Source: Apoderus coryli
Lineage: Eukaryota > Arthropoda > Insecta > Coleoptera > Attelabidae
Reading direction: 5' to 3'
NCBI GenBank assembly: GCA_911728435.2
Contig: OU452199.1
Coordinates: 44,595,004-44,659,003 of the forward strand
DNA: 64,000 nucleotides
In this document: positions 1 through 11,640 of the stretch, piece by piece
How the letters are laid out: each line of letters begins with the position of its first letter
Numbering within the stretch: position 1 is the stretch's first letter
The notes under the pieces: model-generated
Seen by the model: only the letters and a program-made list of their open reading frames with translations
Told to the model about the DNA's origin: nothing
The model's database searches: none
Position numbers and translations under genes: made by a program

Positions 1-960
1 TTTATTATCTGACAGGGATCCTGAAATTCTAAAACATAAGATAAATGTCATGCTCGATGAGTTTCGAATGTGGTGTCGGAGTAACAGGCTGATGATCAAC
101 TTTGACAAAACAGTTGCTATACACTTTAATAAGTTCAGAACATTGGATCTCAACATAAAGTTTGATCATATCCATCTTCTTCTATCAGATTCTGCTAAAC
201 TGCTAGGAGTTTTTGTTGATCCGGATTTCAGCTGGGTAACGCATATAGACCACCTTTGTAAAAAATTTAATACGTCTTTATATATTATTAATTCGCTGAA
301 GACTTGCATGAATGTGCATGTCTTACTTTCAATATATTATGCATTGATCTATTCAGCAATTGCGTATGGTATAGTGGTCTGGAGCAGGTCTAGTATGATT
401 GACAGAGTGTTTATACTACAAAAACGGGCAGTGCGTTGCATTTTTAATATTCCTTTTAGGGGTACTTGTAGGGAGGCTTTTAAACAAAGTCGTTTGCTCA
501 CAGTCCCATCTATTTACCTATATAAAACGCTCTGTCATATTTACAAAAATAAAGATGGCGCGCGTACGTGTGGAGACAACCACGAGTATTCCACTAGGGG
601 AAGGGACCGATTGTGCTTGCCTCGTCCCAAACACGAATTTTACAAAATCAAAATCAAAATACGCGGGCTACCAATGTTATAATCTCCTGTCCGAGGACGT
701 CAAGGGTTGCCTAACTGAGACACAATTTAAAAGAAAATTAAAGCTGTATTTGATTGATAACGTGTTCTACAGCTTTCAGGAGTTTGTTGATACTAATAGA
801 CGGTAGTTTTTTTAGCGATTGTAATTGTTCATTTGTTGTTTATTTATTTTATTTTTTTCTCTGAATGTTATTATGAGTGTTTTTATTTTAAACATTATTG
901 TTTACATATTGACATGTCTATGTACAGAAATGTACAATTTATGACTGAAATAAAGAAATT
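1..960 (+). mobile_element. LINE alpha copy 1: Jockey-like 3' fragment
   Basis: This is the 3' part of a Jockey-type non-LTR retrotransposon. The frame enters just after the RT catalytic box and runs through the thumb and C-terminal region (WCRSNRLMINFDKTVAIHF, SAKLLGVFVDPDFSW, VFILQKRAVRCIFNIP). The product would have been the C-terminal half of the element's reverse transcriptase. One frame is open to 682. The homologous tail (YNLLSEDVKGCL) lies in another frame that ends at 806, so a frameshift sits near 640-660, inside repeated AAAATC units. The 3' UTR ends near 960 with an AATAAAG-like tail. It shares 3' UTR sequence and protein with the minus-strand copy at 32.3-33.9 kb. The RT palm is absent, so this copy is dead. 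Confidence 0.85.
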
Positions 961-1759
961 TGAATTTGAACTAACCTGTTTTGGAGCTGAACAACCAGCT
1001 TCAGTCCACTGTAAACGTTTGTATTTGAGTTTCATGGGAGTAGATTCCTTGAAGACTCGTAGCATTTGTTAAGGACTTCTGTTGCTGATTTTTATCACAA
1101 TCTTTGGGTCATTTCATTGTACAAAAATACAATGACGCGTCAACTTCAACGGGCTTGTAAACAAGGAGTTAATTGCTAGTCGGAAATAAAAATGTTTGTG
1201 TGGTCAAGGCACAGATGAGATATTAAAATGACATATAAATTTTGATTGCTCTACTACTCGTGTCGTTTTCAATACTTTTCAACCAACCCATATATACTTA
1301 TATGTACAGTGTGTCCCAGGATAGATGTAACAAGAGGTGTGACGGACAAAAAGTTTTTGAATTTTGGAATGACATTTGGGGAATGAGTCCTGCTTGTTTT
1401 AAAACTAAGGTACACAAAAAATGAGTTAAATCCATGCTGTACAGGGCGTTTTATAAACAATTTTATGAAAATCATCGTCAACTTTATATTACAATATACG
1501 CTAAAATTCTACTAACAAAAGTTGTTTAGAATGCAATTTCATATCCCCGTACCAAATTTCAGGAATTAAAAAATACTTTTTGCAATTAATATTTTAATTT
1601 GAATCATAATATGACAAATACTTTTTATTTAGAATGTGATGTTATTTTTGTTTATGGGGTCGTCTCAAACAGTTGGTTTATGCTGAACCATTGCAGCAAT
1701 ATTCTGTCGACCAAGCTATGCTGTATGGGTGTGAGGGCAAACGTCAACGACTGAATCTT
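961..1759. other. No gene recognised; two CAGGG-like transposon-end motifs
   Basis: No convincing coding sequence. Short open frames on both strands between 1240 and 1480 show no recognisable motif. CAGTGTGTCCCAGG follows a TA at 1305-1306, and CAGGGCG follows a TA at 1440-1441. Both resemble the TA-flanked transposon ends seen elsewhere in the window, so this may be an old DNA-transposon scar. Confidence 0.5.
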
Positions 1760-1965
1760 TTTATACTTGAATCGGCGTAGATTTCGTGTCAGTATAGACT
1801 CAGAGTTATCTGATTATGAGGACATTAATATCGGCACTCCTCAGGGAAGTGTCCTGGGCCCCCTTCTTTTGCTTTTATTTGTTAATGAGCTGCATCAGCG
1901 GCTTACATTTGCAAGACCATTTATGTACGCGGATGATACATCTAAATTGTTATCAAATCTGACAA
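1760..1965 (+). pseudogene. LINE reverse transcriptase palm fragment
   Basis: About 70 residues of non-[25 protein letters not shown] is the typical fingers/palm motif. It is followed by FMYADDTS, whose catalytic YADD box is at 1926-1937. The frame loses homology about ten residues after YADD and stops at 1988. The closest in-window relative is the alpha family at 32.5-33.9 kb (GTPQGSILGPLLLLLYINDL, MYMYADDTT). It could be an earlier piece of the same element as 1-960, but it lies downstream of it, so a separate fragment or rearrangement is needed. No start or end of the element is visible. Confidence 0.75.
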
Positions 1966-2099
1966 TACTTTTTTTTTCTAATTTTTGAATAAAGTAGTTA
2001 GTTTGTGACGTTAGTTTATTGGAAATGATGAAAATTCGTTATGCAGGTCATATATTTTTGATTATTTGATAGTATATCTTGTCGGAAAATTTTGTATTT

Positions 2100-2230
2100 A
2101 TACACATTATTGAGAGCACATCACAGTGGAAACGTGTTACTGTTGGAGTTCCGCAGGGCACAGTTTGCAGTCCTGTGCTGTTGCTTTCATTGGCCAATGA
2201 ACTACCGCGCTCTGTAAAGAGAGAGATTTT
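2100..2230 (+). pseudogene. Short LINE RT fragment (GVPQG box only)
   Basis: Roughly 35 residues around TVGVPQGTVCSPVLLLSL, then ANEL, match the conserved 'G-x-PQG-x-V' box of non-LTR reverse transcriptases. The canonical LGPLLF segment has decayed to CSPVLL. No YxDD box follows. The next recognisable residues, from 2317, belong to a different LINE frame, so the piece is truncated on both sides. It is interpretable only because the PQG box is so distinctive. Confidence 0.55.
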
Positions 2231-2316
2231 CTTCTTTTTTGATCTTCTATTGATTCTTTCAGTGATGCCACCATACAAAATACAAACATCGGTAGTTAGT
2301 TTAAATGTGAAGGCTT

Positions 2317-3290
2317 GTGGGGGCTTCTTTTCTTGATTTAACAAAGGCGTTTGATTGCGTCTCACACGATATCTTGTTGGGTAAACTGGAGCGATACGGT
2401 ATGAGTGCGAATTCGATTCGTTTGCTGAGTTCCTATCTCACTGGTAGGAATGTTGTAACGATGTTTGAGTCAAAGTCTTCTCAGCCCTTGTTGAGCTCTT
2501 GTGGAGTCCCACAGGGCTCGGTGCTATTGTTTTTGATTTTCATTAATGATTTACTGCTACATCTGCCATGCTCTGACCTGACATTGTTTGTAGACGATTC
2601 AGCTATTGTCGATGTTGAAGTGTCGAGTGATGTTCTGGCCTCAAGTATGATTAATTCACAGTCGAGAGTTGCTGACTGGTTTGCAGCTAACAAACTCTGT
2701 ATGAATGCCAATAAAACAGCTACTAAAATATTTACATTACGTGAGACGGATGTTGCTGTTTCTGATGGTCTGGTAAAGTTTTTGGGTGTCACTTTGGACC
2801 AAAAGCTAACCTGGGCGGGTCATGTCGATGTTACCATTGCCAAGTTGTCTAAGGTTGTGTTCATGTTGCGAAGCTTGAAGGGTGAAATCTCTTTTAATGT
2901 TTTGAAATCAGCATATTTTGGCCTTTTTCACAGTGTGGCTTCATATGCTTTGTCAATTTGGGGACACTCTTGTCATGCTAGTCGGGTATTCTCAATCCAA
3001 AGATGAGTGGTTCGAATAATGACAGATTTAAAGTTTAGAGAGGATGTCAGACCTAAATTTAAAGAATGTAAAATAATTTCACTCCTGTGTCTCTATATCT
3101 ACAATTCAATTATGTATGTGAAAAATACTTACAATCTGTACATAAGGCATGATGAAATTCACAACCACAATACCAGATACAAAAATAACATTTCTATGTT
3201 TTTATGTTGTGTTATGTAATATTTTAGTATTTAATATGACTTGTGTAAACCTTTTTTGGTAATGACATGTAATGACAATAAGTAAATAAA
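2317..3290 (+). pseudogene. LINE beta copy 1: Jockey-like RT, broken
   Basis: The frame starts inside RT motif A ([17 protein letters not shown]) and runs through RT, thumb and C-terminal region. It carries several lesions. The PQG box has lost the GPLL residues ([17 protein letters not shown]). The catalytic box reads FVDD instead of F/YADD. A TGA at 3004-3006 interrupts the QR-VVRIMTD region. About 240 nt encoding the last 80 or so residues are deleted after NHNTRYKNN, compared with copy 2 at 49.6-50.4 kb. The 3' end has AATGACAATAAGTAAATAAATG, shared with copy 2. The 5' part of the element is absent. Confidence 0.85.
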
Positions 3291-3912
3291 TGCCAGTTAC
3301 ACAATATAGAGGTAGAGTTTAAACATACGCGACAGTTGTCAGTAGTAAACCAACCATTTCATCACAGGTGAATTCATTTGATTAATTAATTATTAGTATT
3401 TGAAGCATAAAACTCATAAACAAAGAACAAATAAATGCTCGTTTCCTACCATGTTCACCCAATCGCATAACAAACACAATCATATTATTTCAAATACATT
3501 TTCGAGCTTTTGCTTGTGCTCTGTAAAAGATTAATAAAAACGATGAGATTTTACAAATTTCCCACTGGAGTTGGGGTATAGGGTAAAAACGCAGCAGCAG
3601 AGCGGGTGGAGGCTTCCTAGAAACCGGTCAAATACAAGAGTAGGTATAAATTGAACTCGGGGCGCGTTGTCGTATTTTCCCTGGTTCTGTTTTGTTTTGA
3701 CGTTTATTTTTTATTCCCTGTACCTTCGTTCCAGGTATAGCTACAGAATGAGGAAATATGTCCTGGCAGCTTTTTTGTTTTTGTTTTAAATCTCCGGAGA
3801 TATTATTTTGCAGGCGATACAATAATTTGTAAGCGCATGCAACTAATATTTCAACACCCATTAAAACACACCAAATATAACAACAGTTGGTTTTGTTTTA
3901 AATGGATTATTT
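3291..3912. other. No gene recognised
   Basis: AT-rich spacer between the LINE tail and the minisatellite. A minus-strand open frame at 3628-3861 has no recognisable domain and I do not call it. The stretch near 3570-3620 is more GC-rich than its surroundings, but I cannot assign it. Confidence 0.4.
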
Positions 3913-6012
3913 ACAGAGAACAGATTTTGTTGACTATGCTGAGAACTAAAGCAGAACACTAATTTTGTTGGCTATGCTGAGAACTAATGCAGAGAACTAA
4001 TTTTGTTGGCTATTCTGAGAACTAATTTTGTTGGCTATGCTGAGAAATAATACAGAAAACTAATTGTGTTGACTATGCTGAGAACTAATCTTGTTGGCTA
4101 TGCTGAGAACTAATACAGAAAACTAATTGTGTTGGCTATGCTGAGAACTAATTTTGTTGGCTATGATGAGAAATAATACAGAAAACTAATTGTGTTGACT
4201 ATGCTGAGAACTAATCTTGTTGGCTATGCTGAGAACTAATACAGAAAACTAATTGTGTTGGCTATGCTGAGAACTAATTTTGTTGGCTATGCTGAGAAAT
4301 AATACAGAAAACTAATTGTGTTGACTATGCTGAGAACTAATTTTGTTGGCTATTGTGAGAACTAATACAGAAAACTAATTGTGTTGGCTATGCTGAGAAC
4401 TAATTTTGTTGGCTATGATGAGAACTAATGCAGAGAACTAATTTTGTTGGCTATGCTGAGAACTAATACAGAAAACTAATTGTGTTGGCTATGCTTAGAA
4501 CTAATTTTGTTGGCTATGATGAAAACTAATGCATCGAACTAATTTTGTTGGCTATGCTGAGAACTAATACAGAAAACTAATTGTGGTGGCTATGCTGAGA
4601 ACTAATTTTGTTGGCTATGATGAAAACTAATGCAGAGAACTAATTTTGTTGGCTATGCTGAGAACTAATACAGAAAACTAATTGTGTTGGCTATGCTGAG
4701 AACTAATTTTGTTGGCTATGCTGAGAACTAATGCAGAGAACTAATTTTGTTGGCTATTCTGAGAACTAATACAGAAAACTAATTGTGTTGGCTATGCTGA
4801 GAACTAATTTTGTTGGCTATGCTGAGAACTAATGCCGAGAACTAGTTTTGTTGGATATTCTGTGAACGAATACAGAAAACGAATTGCATTGGCTACGCTG
4901 AGAATTAATTTTTCTTTTGCTATGCTGAAAACTAATGCAGAGAACTAATTTTGTTGGCTATGCTGAGAACCAATGCAGAGAACTAATTTTGTTTTCTATG
5001 CTGAGAAATAATACAGAAAACTAATTGTGTTGGCTATGCAGAGAACTAATTTTGTTGGCTATGATAAGAACTAATGCTGAGAACTAATTTTGTTGGCTAT
5101 TCTGAGAACTAATACAGAAAACTAATTGTGTTGGCTATACTGAGAACTAATTGTGTTGGCTATGCTGAGAACTAATACAGAAAACTAATTGTGTTGGCTA
5201 TGCAGAGAACTAATTTTGTTGGCTATGATGAGAACTAATGCTGAGAACTAATTTTGTTGGCTATTCTGAGAACTAATACAGAAAACTAATTGTGTTGGCT
5301 ATGATAAGAACTAATGCAGATAACTAATTGTGTTGGCTATGCTGAGAACTAATACAGAAAACTAATTGTGTTGGCTATGCTGAAACTAATTTTGTTGGCT
5401 ATGATAAGAACTAATGCAGAGAACTAATTGTGTTAGCTATGCTGAGAAATAATACAGAAAACTAATTGTGTTGGCTATGCAGAGAACTAATTTTGTTGGC
5501 TATGATGAGAACTAATGCTGAGAACTAATTTAGTTGGCTATTCTGAGAACTAATACAGAAAACTAATTGTGTTGGCTATACTGAGAACTAATTTTGTTGG
5601 GTATGATAAGAACTAATGCAGAGAACTAATTGTGTTGGCTATGCTGAGAACTAATACAGAAAACTAATTGTGTTGGCTATGCAGAGAACTAATTTTGTTG
5701 GCTATTCTGAGAACTAATACAGAAAACTAATTGTGTTGGCTATACTGAGAACTAATTTTGTTGGCTATGATAAGAACTAATGCAGAGAACTAATTGTGTT
5801 GGCTATGCTGAGAACTAATACAGAAAACTAATTGTGTTGGCTATGCAGAGAACTAATTTTGTTGGCTATGATGAGAACTAATGCTGAGAACTAATTTTGT
5901 TGGCTATGCTGAGAACTAATAGAGAAAACTAATTGGATTGGCTATGCTGAGAACTAATTTTCTTTGCTATGCTGAAAATTAATGCAGCGAACTAATGCAA
6001 AGAACTAATTTC
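3913..6012. repeat. Modular minisatellite (25-bp and 38-bp units), about 2.1 kb
   Basis: A tandem array built from 12-13-nt modules: CTGAGAACTAAT, ACAGAAAACTAAT, TTTGTTGGCTATG and the variant TGTGTTGGCTATG. Two main composite units result. The short one is module 1 plus the TTTGTTGG module (25 bp). The long one is module 1 plus the ACAGAAAA module plus the TGTGTTGG module (38 bp). They often alternate as a 63-bp pair, with interspersed GCAGAGAACTAAT and GATGAGAACTAAT variants. Units degrade at the right edge (5940-6012). There is no long open frame and no known function. Confidence 0.95.
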
Positions 6013-6559
6013 GTGTGAAATGATATCGTGAGGATCTGTGCACTCATGCCTCAGTCTGGTTAAACAAATTGAGGCTCAGTTAATTTTAAACAAAATCCCG
6101 TGTATGGATAAAGTCAGTAATTGAGTCCTTTATATGACAAAATTCTTTCTCCTTTATTATACAGGGGGGAACTGTAAATGAAGACAACAAGGTCTGGGAA
6201 TGATTTCATGTCAGTGCTTTTTAAAATTTGATTTTTTTTTAATTATTTACATTTCAGCTTATCTACAACATGAAACTTAGGTTGTGGATGAGGATGTAAC
6301 GCTCAGTATTTTAATGAGAAAACGATGTTTCAGTTAGAACCATAGACGTGATATTTAATGGGGTCGAAATGTATTTTCTATCTAATTTTTTTTACCTTCG
6401 ACTTTTTGTTATTTTTAGTATGAGAATCAAAAAGGGTAGACTATTTTAGACATAAATGGTCATCAATTTTTGTGTTTTTTGTCTTGGGCACTTTTGCATA
6501 ACCAATCTCATGGCAGTAATGGACAACTAGGTCATGGAATGTCAACTTTAAATCAATAA
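6013..6559. other. No gene recognised
   Basis: Unique-looking AT-rich sequence with homopolymer T tracts near 6230. No domain, terminal repeat or RNA gene was seen. Confidence 0.4.
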
Positions 6560-6579
6560 GAATAAAGAATATGCCGATA

Positions 6580-7255
6580 TGCATTTAGTTTATGACGAAA
6601 CTGCATTGTAATGTTCAAGCAGCGGCACATCGATATGCCACGACATTTCCGTATCGGAGACATTCTGCTCATAGTGCTTTCACTGCTTTGCGTCAGAGGT
6701 TGACAGAAATGGGATCGAGAGTACCACACAAAAGGAATCCTGACACTGGAAGACATGATCAATTAAGAGAAGAATCCATTGTATTAAAAGTAGAACAAAT
6801 TTGATGTTATGTTAGAAAGCTAGTCACAAATTTGTGTCCCTCTCAAGATCAAGATAATTTTACCATTACTATTTGGAACTTTCTACTAGGACCTGTGCTA
6901 TTAATGCTTAGTTTTCTTCAAAATACTTTACATGATTTGCTTGAAGATAAAGTCTGTGGTAGTCCGGTGCATTAAAGACGTACCTAAGTGAATATCTGAA
7001 CGTTACTATTGGACGGTCAGAGCAGATCCAGTTGCTTGGCCACCAAAGTCTCCATATCCAAATCTATGCGAATGTGGTGCTTGGGGATAAACGAGATCAA
7101 CTTTGGGAACAAATTCAAGCCGGTTGTAATGCGTTTAGAAACAACAGGGGCAAGCACTTTTTTGCGTTGGGTTGATATATGGCGAATTGGCATGAAATTT
7201 TCTCTACAAGCTGCTGTCTTCGTTTCTCAATTATGTTTCTGAACACCCTCTATTT
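6580..7255 (+). pseudogene. DDE transposase remnant with DUF4817-like N-terminus
   Basis: The N-terminal helix-turn-helix region of a family widespread in insects is visible (RYATTFPYRRHSAHSAFTALR, then PHKRNP). It is followed near 6850-6960 by part of the catalytic domain (SFLQNTLHDLLEDKV) and near 7000-7140 by PVAWPPKSP and LWEQIQAGCNAFRNN. These match the order of a DDE_3-like (IS630-Tc1-mariner) transposase. Several frames are needed and large parts are missing, including the segment bearing the second Asp. ACACCCTCTATTTA at 7243-7256 resembles the ACCCTGTA ends of related elements, so it may be the decayed right terminus. The related element at 36.2-39.1 kb keeps both ends. Confidence 0.75.
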
Positions 7256-7256
7256 A

Positions 7257-7800
7257 CGGATATAAATAAATTTACAGAGAACGTGTTCTAAATTTGAATT
7301 GAATCGTAAATATTCTCAAGCAACATAAAAATTGCCATGGATTATCTCCTCAAGCGCCGCCTATGACTCTATGTCCTCTAATACCACCCATTCCAATAAT
7401 TTTAAAACTGGTCATGACGCGAGATGCGTTTATTTCATACAATATTTTATCGTAAAATTTATTGCATTATCCAACTCCAGTTCAATTATTGTATTATGCG
7501 GAATGTAGAGGTTTTATTTCAAATGAAAATATATAAATCGTTTTGTGTTATTTAACTTTATTTATTTTTCCATTTATGGGACCTTAATGATTGTTCATGA
7601 TGAGTTTAACGCATACCATCAATATCGAAATGTATAATGGCATTATTAACGTAAGTAAACGAGGTTCTAAAGGAATGAGGAATGCTATCATAATTATGTT
7701 AATAAAATATCTTAAGAATGTACGTCAAATTGCCCACTACAATTTTTTCTGACAAATTTCCTTACTTTTATTGGAATTTAATTTTACATCTTTGCATATA
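7257..7800. other. No gene recognised
   Basis: AT-rich spacer ending at the TA target of the Tc1 element. No coding or RNA feature was seen. Confidence 0.4.
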
Positions 7801-7802
7801 TA

Positions 7803-9413
7803 CACTATTGGACAAAAGTAGAGCAACACTTTCGAAAAATTAGACAAATCTCTATTTTATAATATTAAATGCATGATAGCGTATTTAAATACGTCGTGTC
7901 TTAAATATCAACGTAGGCTGCTATTATCGACGGCAACTGCTTTTTCCAACAATCAAAACAAATGAACTGATATTGACGTAAACTTTGAATACAATATTGT
8001 AATGCGTCAAAAGTAAAGCAACATTTTAATATTTGCCTAAAAAAGAAAGGTTTTAGCGACAGTAGAGGTTAAAATATTTTTGCTGAGTTTATTTTATGTT
8101 TAATTATTATTTCTGTGCTGGATGCCAAGAGGTATTCCAATTTCGAAAGAATTAAAACAGAGAGTAGTGATTGCACACTTGTAAGGTACAATACAAGCCC
8201 AATTGCAAGCCCGTTTGTTTTTACCCAGAGCCAGCGTATCCAAAATAATTTCAACTTACAATGAAAGGGGACATTTAGAGAATATACCGAAATCGGCAAG
8301 CTCGAGAAAAACAACAACTAGGACAAACAGACGCATTAAAAGAATTTCCCAAAACGATCCCTGGATGTCTGCACCTAGAATAATTGTTGAAATTCCCGAA
8401 ATTGAGGATAGTCCATGGACAGTTCAAAGAAGGTTGGTAGACGCAAAGTTATTTAGTCGACGCCCGGCGAAAAAGCCGCTTATTTCGGCAAGAAATGGAT
8501 TGGCTAGGCTTGAATTTGCACGTGGACATTTAAATTGGAGAGTAGACGATTGGCAGAAAGTGTTATTTAGCGATGAAACGCGTTATAAAATTTTCAATTC
8601 TGATAGAATGAAGCATATAAGATGGCCAATCAATCCAAGGTTTCATCCCAAATACGTTACACCCACAGGTAAAGGCAGTGTTTTCCATGGGGTTGTTTCT
8701 CATGGAATGGAGTGGGTCCTTTAAACTTCATTAATGACACCATGGATCGATTTGTCTATAGACATCTAATGCAAAATGTAATGTTGCCTTATGCAGAGTG
8801 GGAAATGCCGTGGCATTTTATTTTCTAATAGGATAACGATCCAAAACACTTCCTAATTGTTTAAGAGTTGTTTCAAGAAAATAACGTTCTGGTTTTGGAG
8901 TGGGCGGCACTATATCCTCAGACCTTTGATTTTATTTAAAATCTATGTGAAGAAGTTGAGCGTGGAATTCGTACACAAGTATTCACAAATATACCATCAT
9001 TTGTAAATAAAATCAATGGAGTTTGGAATAACCTTTCCGAAAATACTGTCCAAAAATTGATTGCTTCAATGCTGGCAAATAATAATGGATATTCTATTAA
9101 TTATTAACATAATATTTGTAGCTCTTTTAATTAATAAATGTGTTTAATGTGTTTTAATCGTAATATGTAAAATAAAATACTGTTGACACAATTTGTTGCT
9201 TTACTTTTGTCGCACTTCATTTCGTCGATCTTTATAATTATAAATATTTCTGTAACTGCATTTCGTTTAAAGTGTGCCAAAATATTGTGAAATATTACTA
9301 ATATTGGGGATAATATTTCATTAAAATTAACTGGGGATTACAATAATATTTAAATAGTTTTTCAAATTCAAAGAAATAAAAGCACTTTGTAGCTCTACTT
9401 TTGTCCAATAGTG
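7803..9413 (+). mobile_element. Tc1-like transposon with complete termini
   Basis: The ends are near-perfect inverted repeats beginning CACTATTGGACAAAAGTAGA, and TA flanks both sides (7801-7802 and 9414-9415), as expected for Tc1/mariner integration. Each terminal region carries a second, inner copy of the motif: GTCAAAAGTAAAGCAAC at 8006-8022 and its reverse complement at 9195-9211. The inner copies are about 200 bp in from the ends. This is the IR/DR organisation known from some Tc1 elements. Total length is 1,611 bp, in the usual 1.3-1.7 kb range. The encoded transposase is broken, so mobilisation would need an external transposase. Confidence 0.93.
8122..9107 (+). pseudogene. Tc1-family transposase, multiply disabled
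   Basis: The start is the ATG at 8122 (MPRGIPISKELKQ), the typical paired-like DNA-binding N-terminus. The codon at 8182-8184 is TAA. The frame then stays open through the second helix-turn-helix (MSAPRIIVEI) and the first catalytic Asp (VLFSDETRYKIF) to a stop at 8722-8724. A frameshift there moves the rest (INDTMDRFVYRHLMQNVMLP) to another frame. Two consecutive stops (TAATAG) sit just before the second catalytic Asp (DNDPKH). The codon for the third catalytic residue, Glu of the canonical PIENLW motif, is itself TAA. The protein ends at SINY near 9107. Length and motif order fit a DD34E Tc1 transposase of about 330 residues. Confidence 0.93.
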
Positions 9414-9415
9414 TA

Positions 9416-11640
9416 TGTGTGTTGTTGAATTTTGCTCTAATTCACGAATCAATAGTCAGATTGCTGTCAAATTTATACACGTATCGTCTGAAGGTTAGTA
9501 CTAAATAAAATCATATGGCACAAATTCTAGTAACGCCATCTATGTGTCATACTACGGACTTATTGAACGTACCTTAACGAATTTGAGAAATCATCGGCAA
9601 CTTTGTCATTTTTAACATTAGGATAAAAGACAGTAGAACAACTTTGGTTCAGAATTGAATTTCCTAGCGATTGAGAATATTGTATACCGGGTGTCCCATT
9701 TGATGTTCGATAGAATAGAACTTTTTAAAAGCAGGAAACTTGAATTTACCACTATATTTCACGTATATTTATCAAAACCAATGCATTCTAAATAGAAAAT
9801 TGTATTTATAACAACATTACAACCATTTTGTTTGGATTTAATATATTTGGCGCTTAAAATGATTAAAATTTTGATACACTCAAAAATGAAATATTAACAT
9901 TGTTGGACAATAATAATAATTTAGAGAATAATATAATCCACGAGTTTATTTTAAAAGCACAAACTGATATAATAGGGTCGATTTACAATATTTATTTGTA
10001 CTCTACTGTGGAATTCGAGATACAGAGGCGTATCAATGAATTATAGAATAAAATATTAAAGTAAACAAAATATATTATATGTTTAATTTTCAACCTATTC
10101 ATGAAGATAATTTTAATATTTTAGATGATGTCAATGCGATTATACAGGATGCGGCATCATAACTTCCTTTTTTGAAATGCGCGCTATTTAGACTGTAAAG
10201 ATCGAACTGGGGGGAGACTGCTCTTATTGAAAAATATAAAAGGTGACCCTTGTGCATTCTCACCAATCTGCTCACACTACAAATCTCGTGTATTTTCTCA
10301 TGGAATGGGTGCATTACTTTTAGTAATCCACAGGCGTCAAATACGCCGAGGACAGCCCTGAGTCTACTATAACACCAATACTGTTAAATTTAAATAATGA
10401 TTAAAATATGCTAGTTCAAAATTAAAATGTCTACCTATATTTTTTAAAGTACCTATACATAATATTTTAATAATAAATTTATTGCGTTGAAAGCTGTTTT
10501 TTTTTTCAGCAATTATTTTATTTTTATGTAGGTATATATGTAAATATTACAGTAGTTGTAAAATATCTGTAATAAATAATTTTTGAAATTTATATTATAA
10601 CTGAATCTGACATAACATTTTAAAACAGGAAAATTTTGTGAATAAAAATTATTATTTTTCGCTAAATTACTGGTGGAAAATTGTATTGATTCCCTAGGGA
10701 AACTAAATACGTTTAAATAATTTTAATAAAAATAGGAATTTTTGTTGTGCTCACAGCAAATTGTTTATATTAATTTATTATACTCATTAATCTAAATTAA
10801 CAAAAAAACCATGCTCTGCAAGATTTATCCTTTGTACACTACATTTATTATCCTAAGCTATTTATATAATATACAGGGTGTCCCAGAATATATAGGCAAT
10901 CTCTCGCATTGGGGTAGGTTGTGAAAGAAGAAGGTTATAAGTTCATGTAAAGTGTTGTCGAATCGACCTTCGCTGCAGAGTTATGAGCCTTAAAGACTAT
11001 ACCTGAAATTGAAAATGTATCATTCGTGTTTGGCCTGAGAAAAATTCAATTCGCAAATTATTGAAACGTTGTGTATTACTCAAATGTATAGTCACTCTCT
11101 TAGTATTTATAATAATAACAATGATGGATTCTAAATACACAATAAACAATAATACAAAGGGGACGGACTACATGGAGAATATGATGGGTCGATATTATTG
11201 TGAAAGGTTCTATCAGTGCGATGTTGTTTGCTGTTTATGCTGTTTCTCCTGCTGCCTCAGGTTTGATATTTCAAAACAATAGACGGATAATAACTGAAAT
11301 GAAACGGCATTTCCAAATATTCGAGAACCCTTCAAAAGATAAAGGAATACACTTGTACAGTATAGGCATTTCGGTAAGTTTATACCCACAATTGATCATT
11401 TTTATATCCTAATACAAGTAAATTTGGGATAATTGTATTGAATAATTAGGTTCGATGGCAGTCAAACCGTATATAGAACACTATTGTTGTTGTGTATACA
11501 AAATTTGAAAATATTATTAACGATTCTTAGGCCTGCTCATGGTACCCACTGTGTTCCGAAAAAATGTAAAAAATAATTATATACAATGGTTTTAATTCAA
11601 AATAGAAACTATAAATCTTGGAACACTGGAATAACTACGA
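9416..11640. other. No gene recognised; two transposon-end-like motifs
   Basis: Mostly AT-rich non-coding DNA. TA followed by CCGGGTGTCCCA lies at 9687 and TA followed by CAGGGTGTCCCA at 10874, in the same orientation. I found no convincing partner ends. Open frames at 10099-10314 (minus) and 11061-11412 (plus) have no recognisable motif. Confidence 0.45.

Noticed and set aside
3913..6012. Regular repeats that at first glance suggest a CRISPR-like array
   Set aside because: There are no unique spacers; the units are contiguous variants of the same modules, and the genome is eukaryotic.
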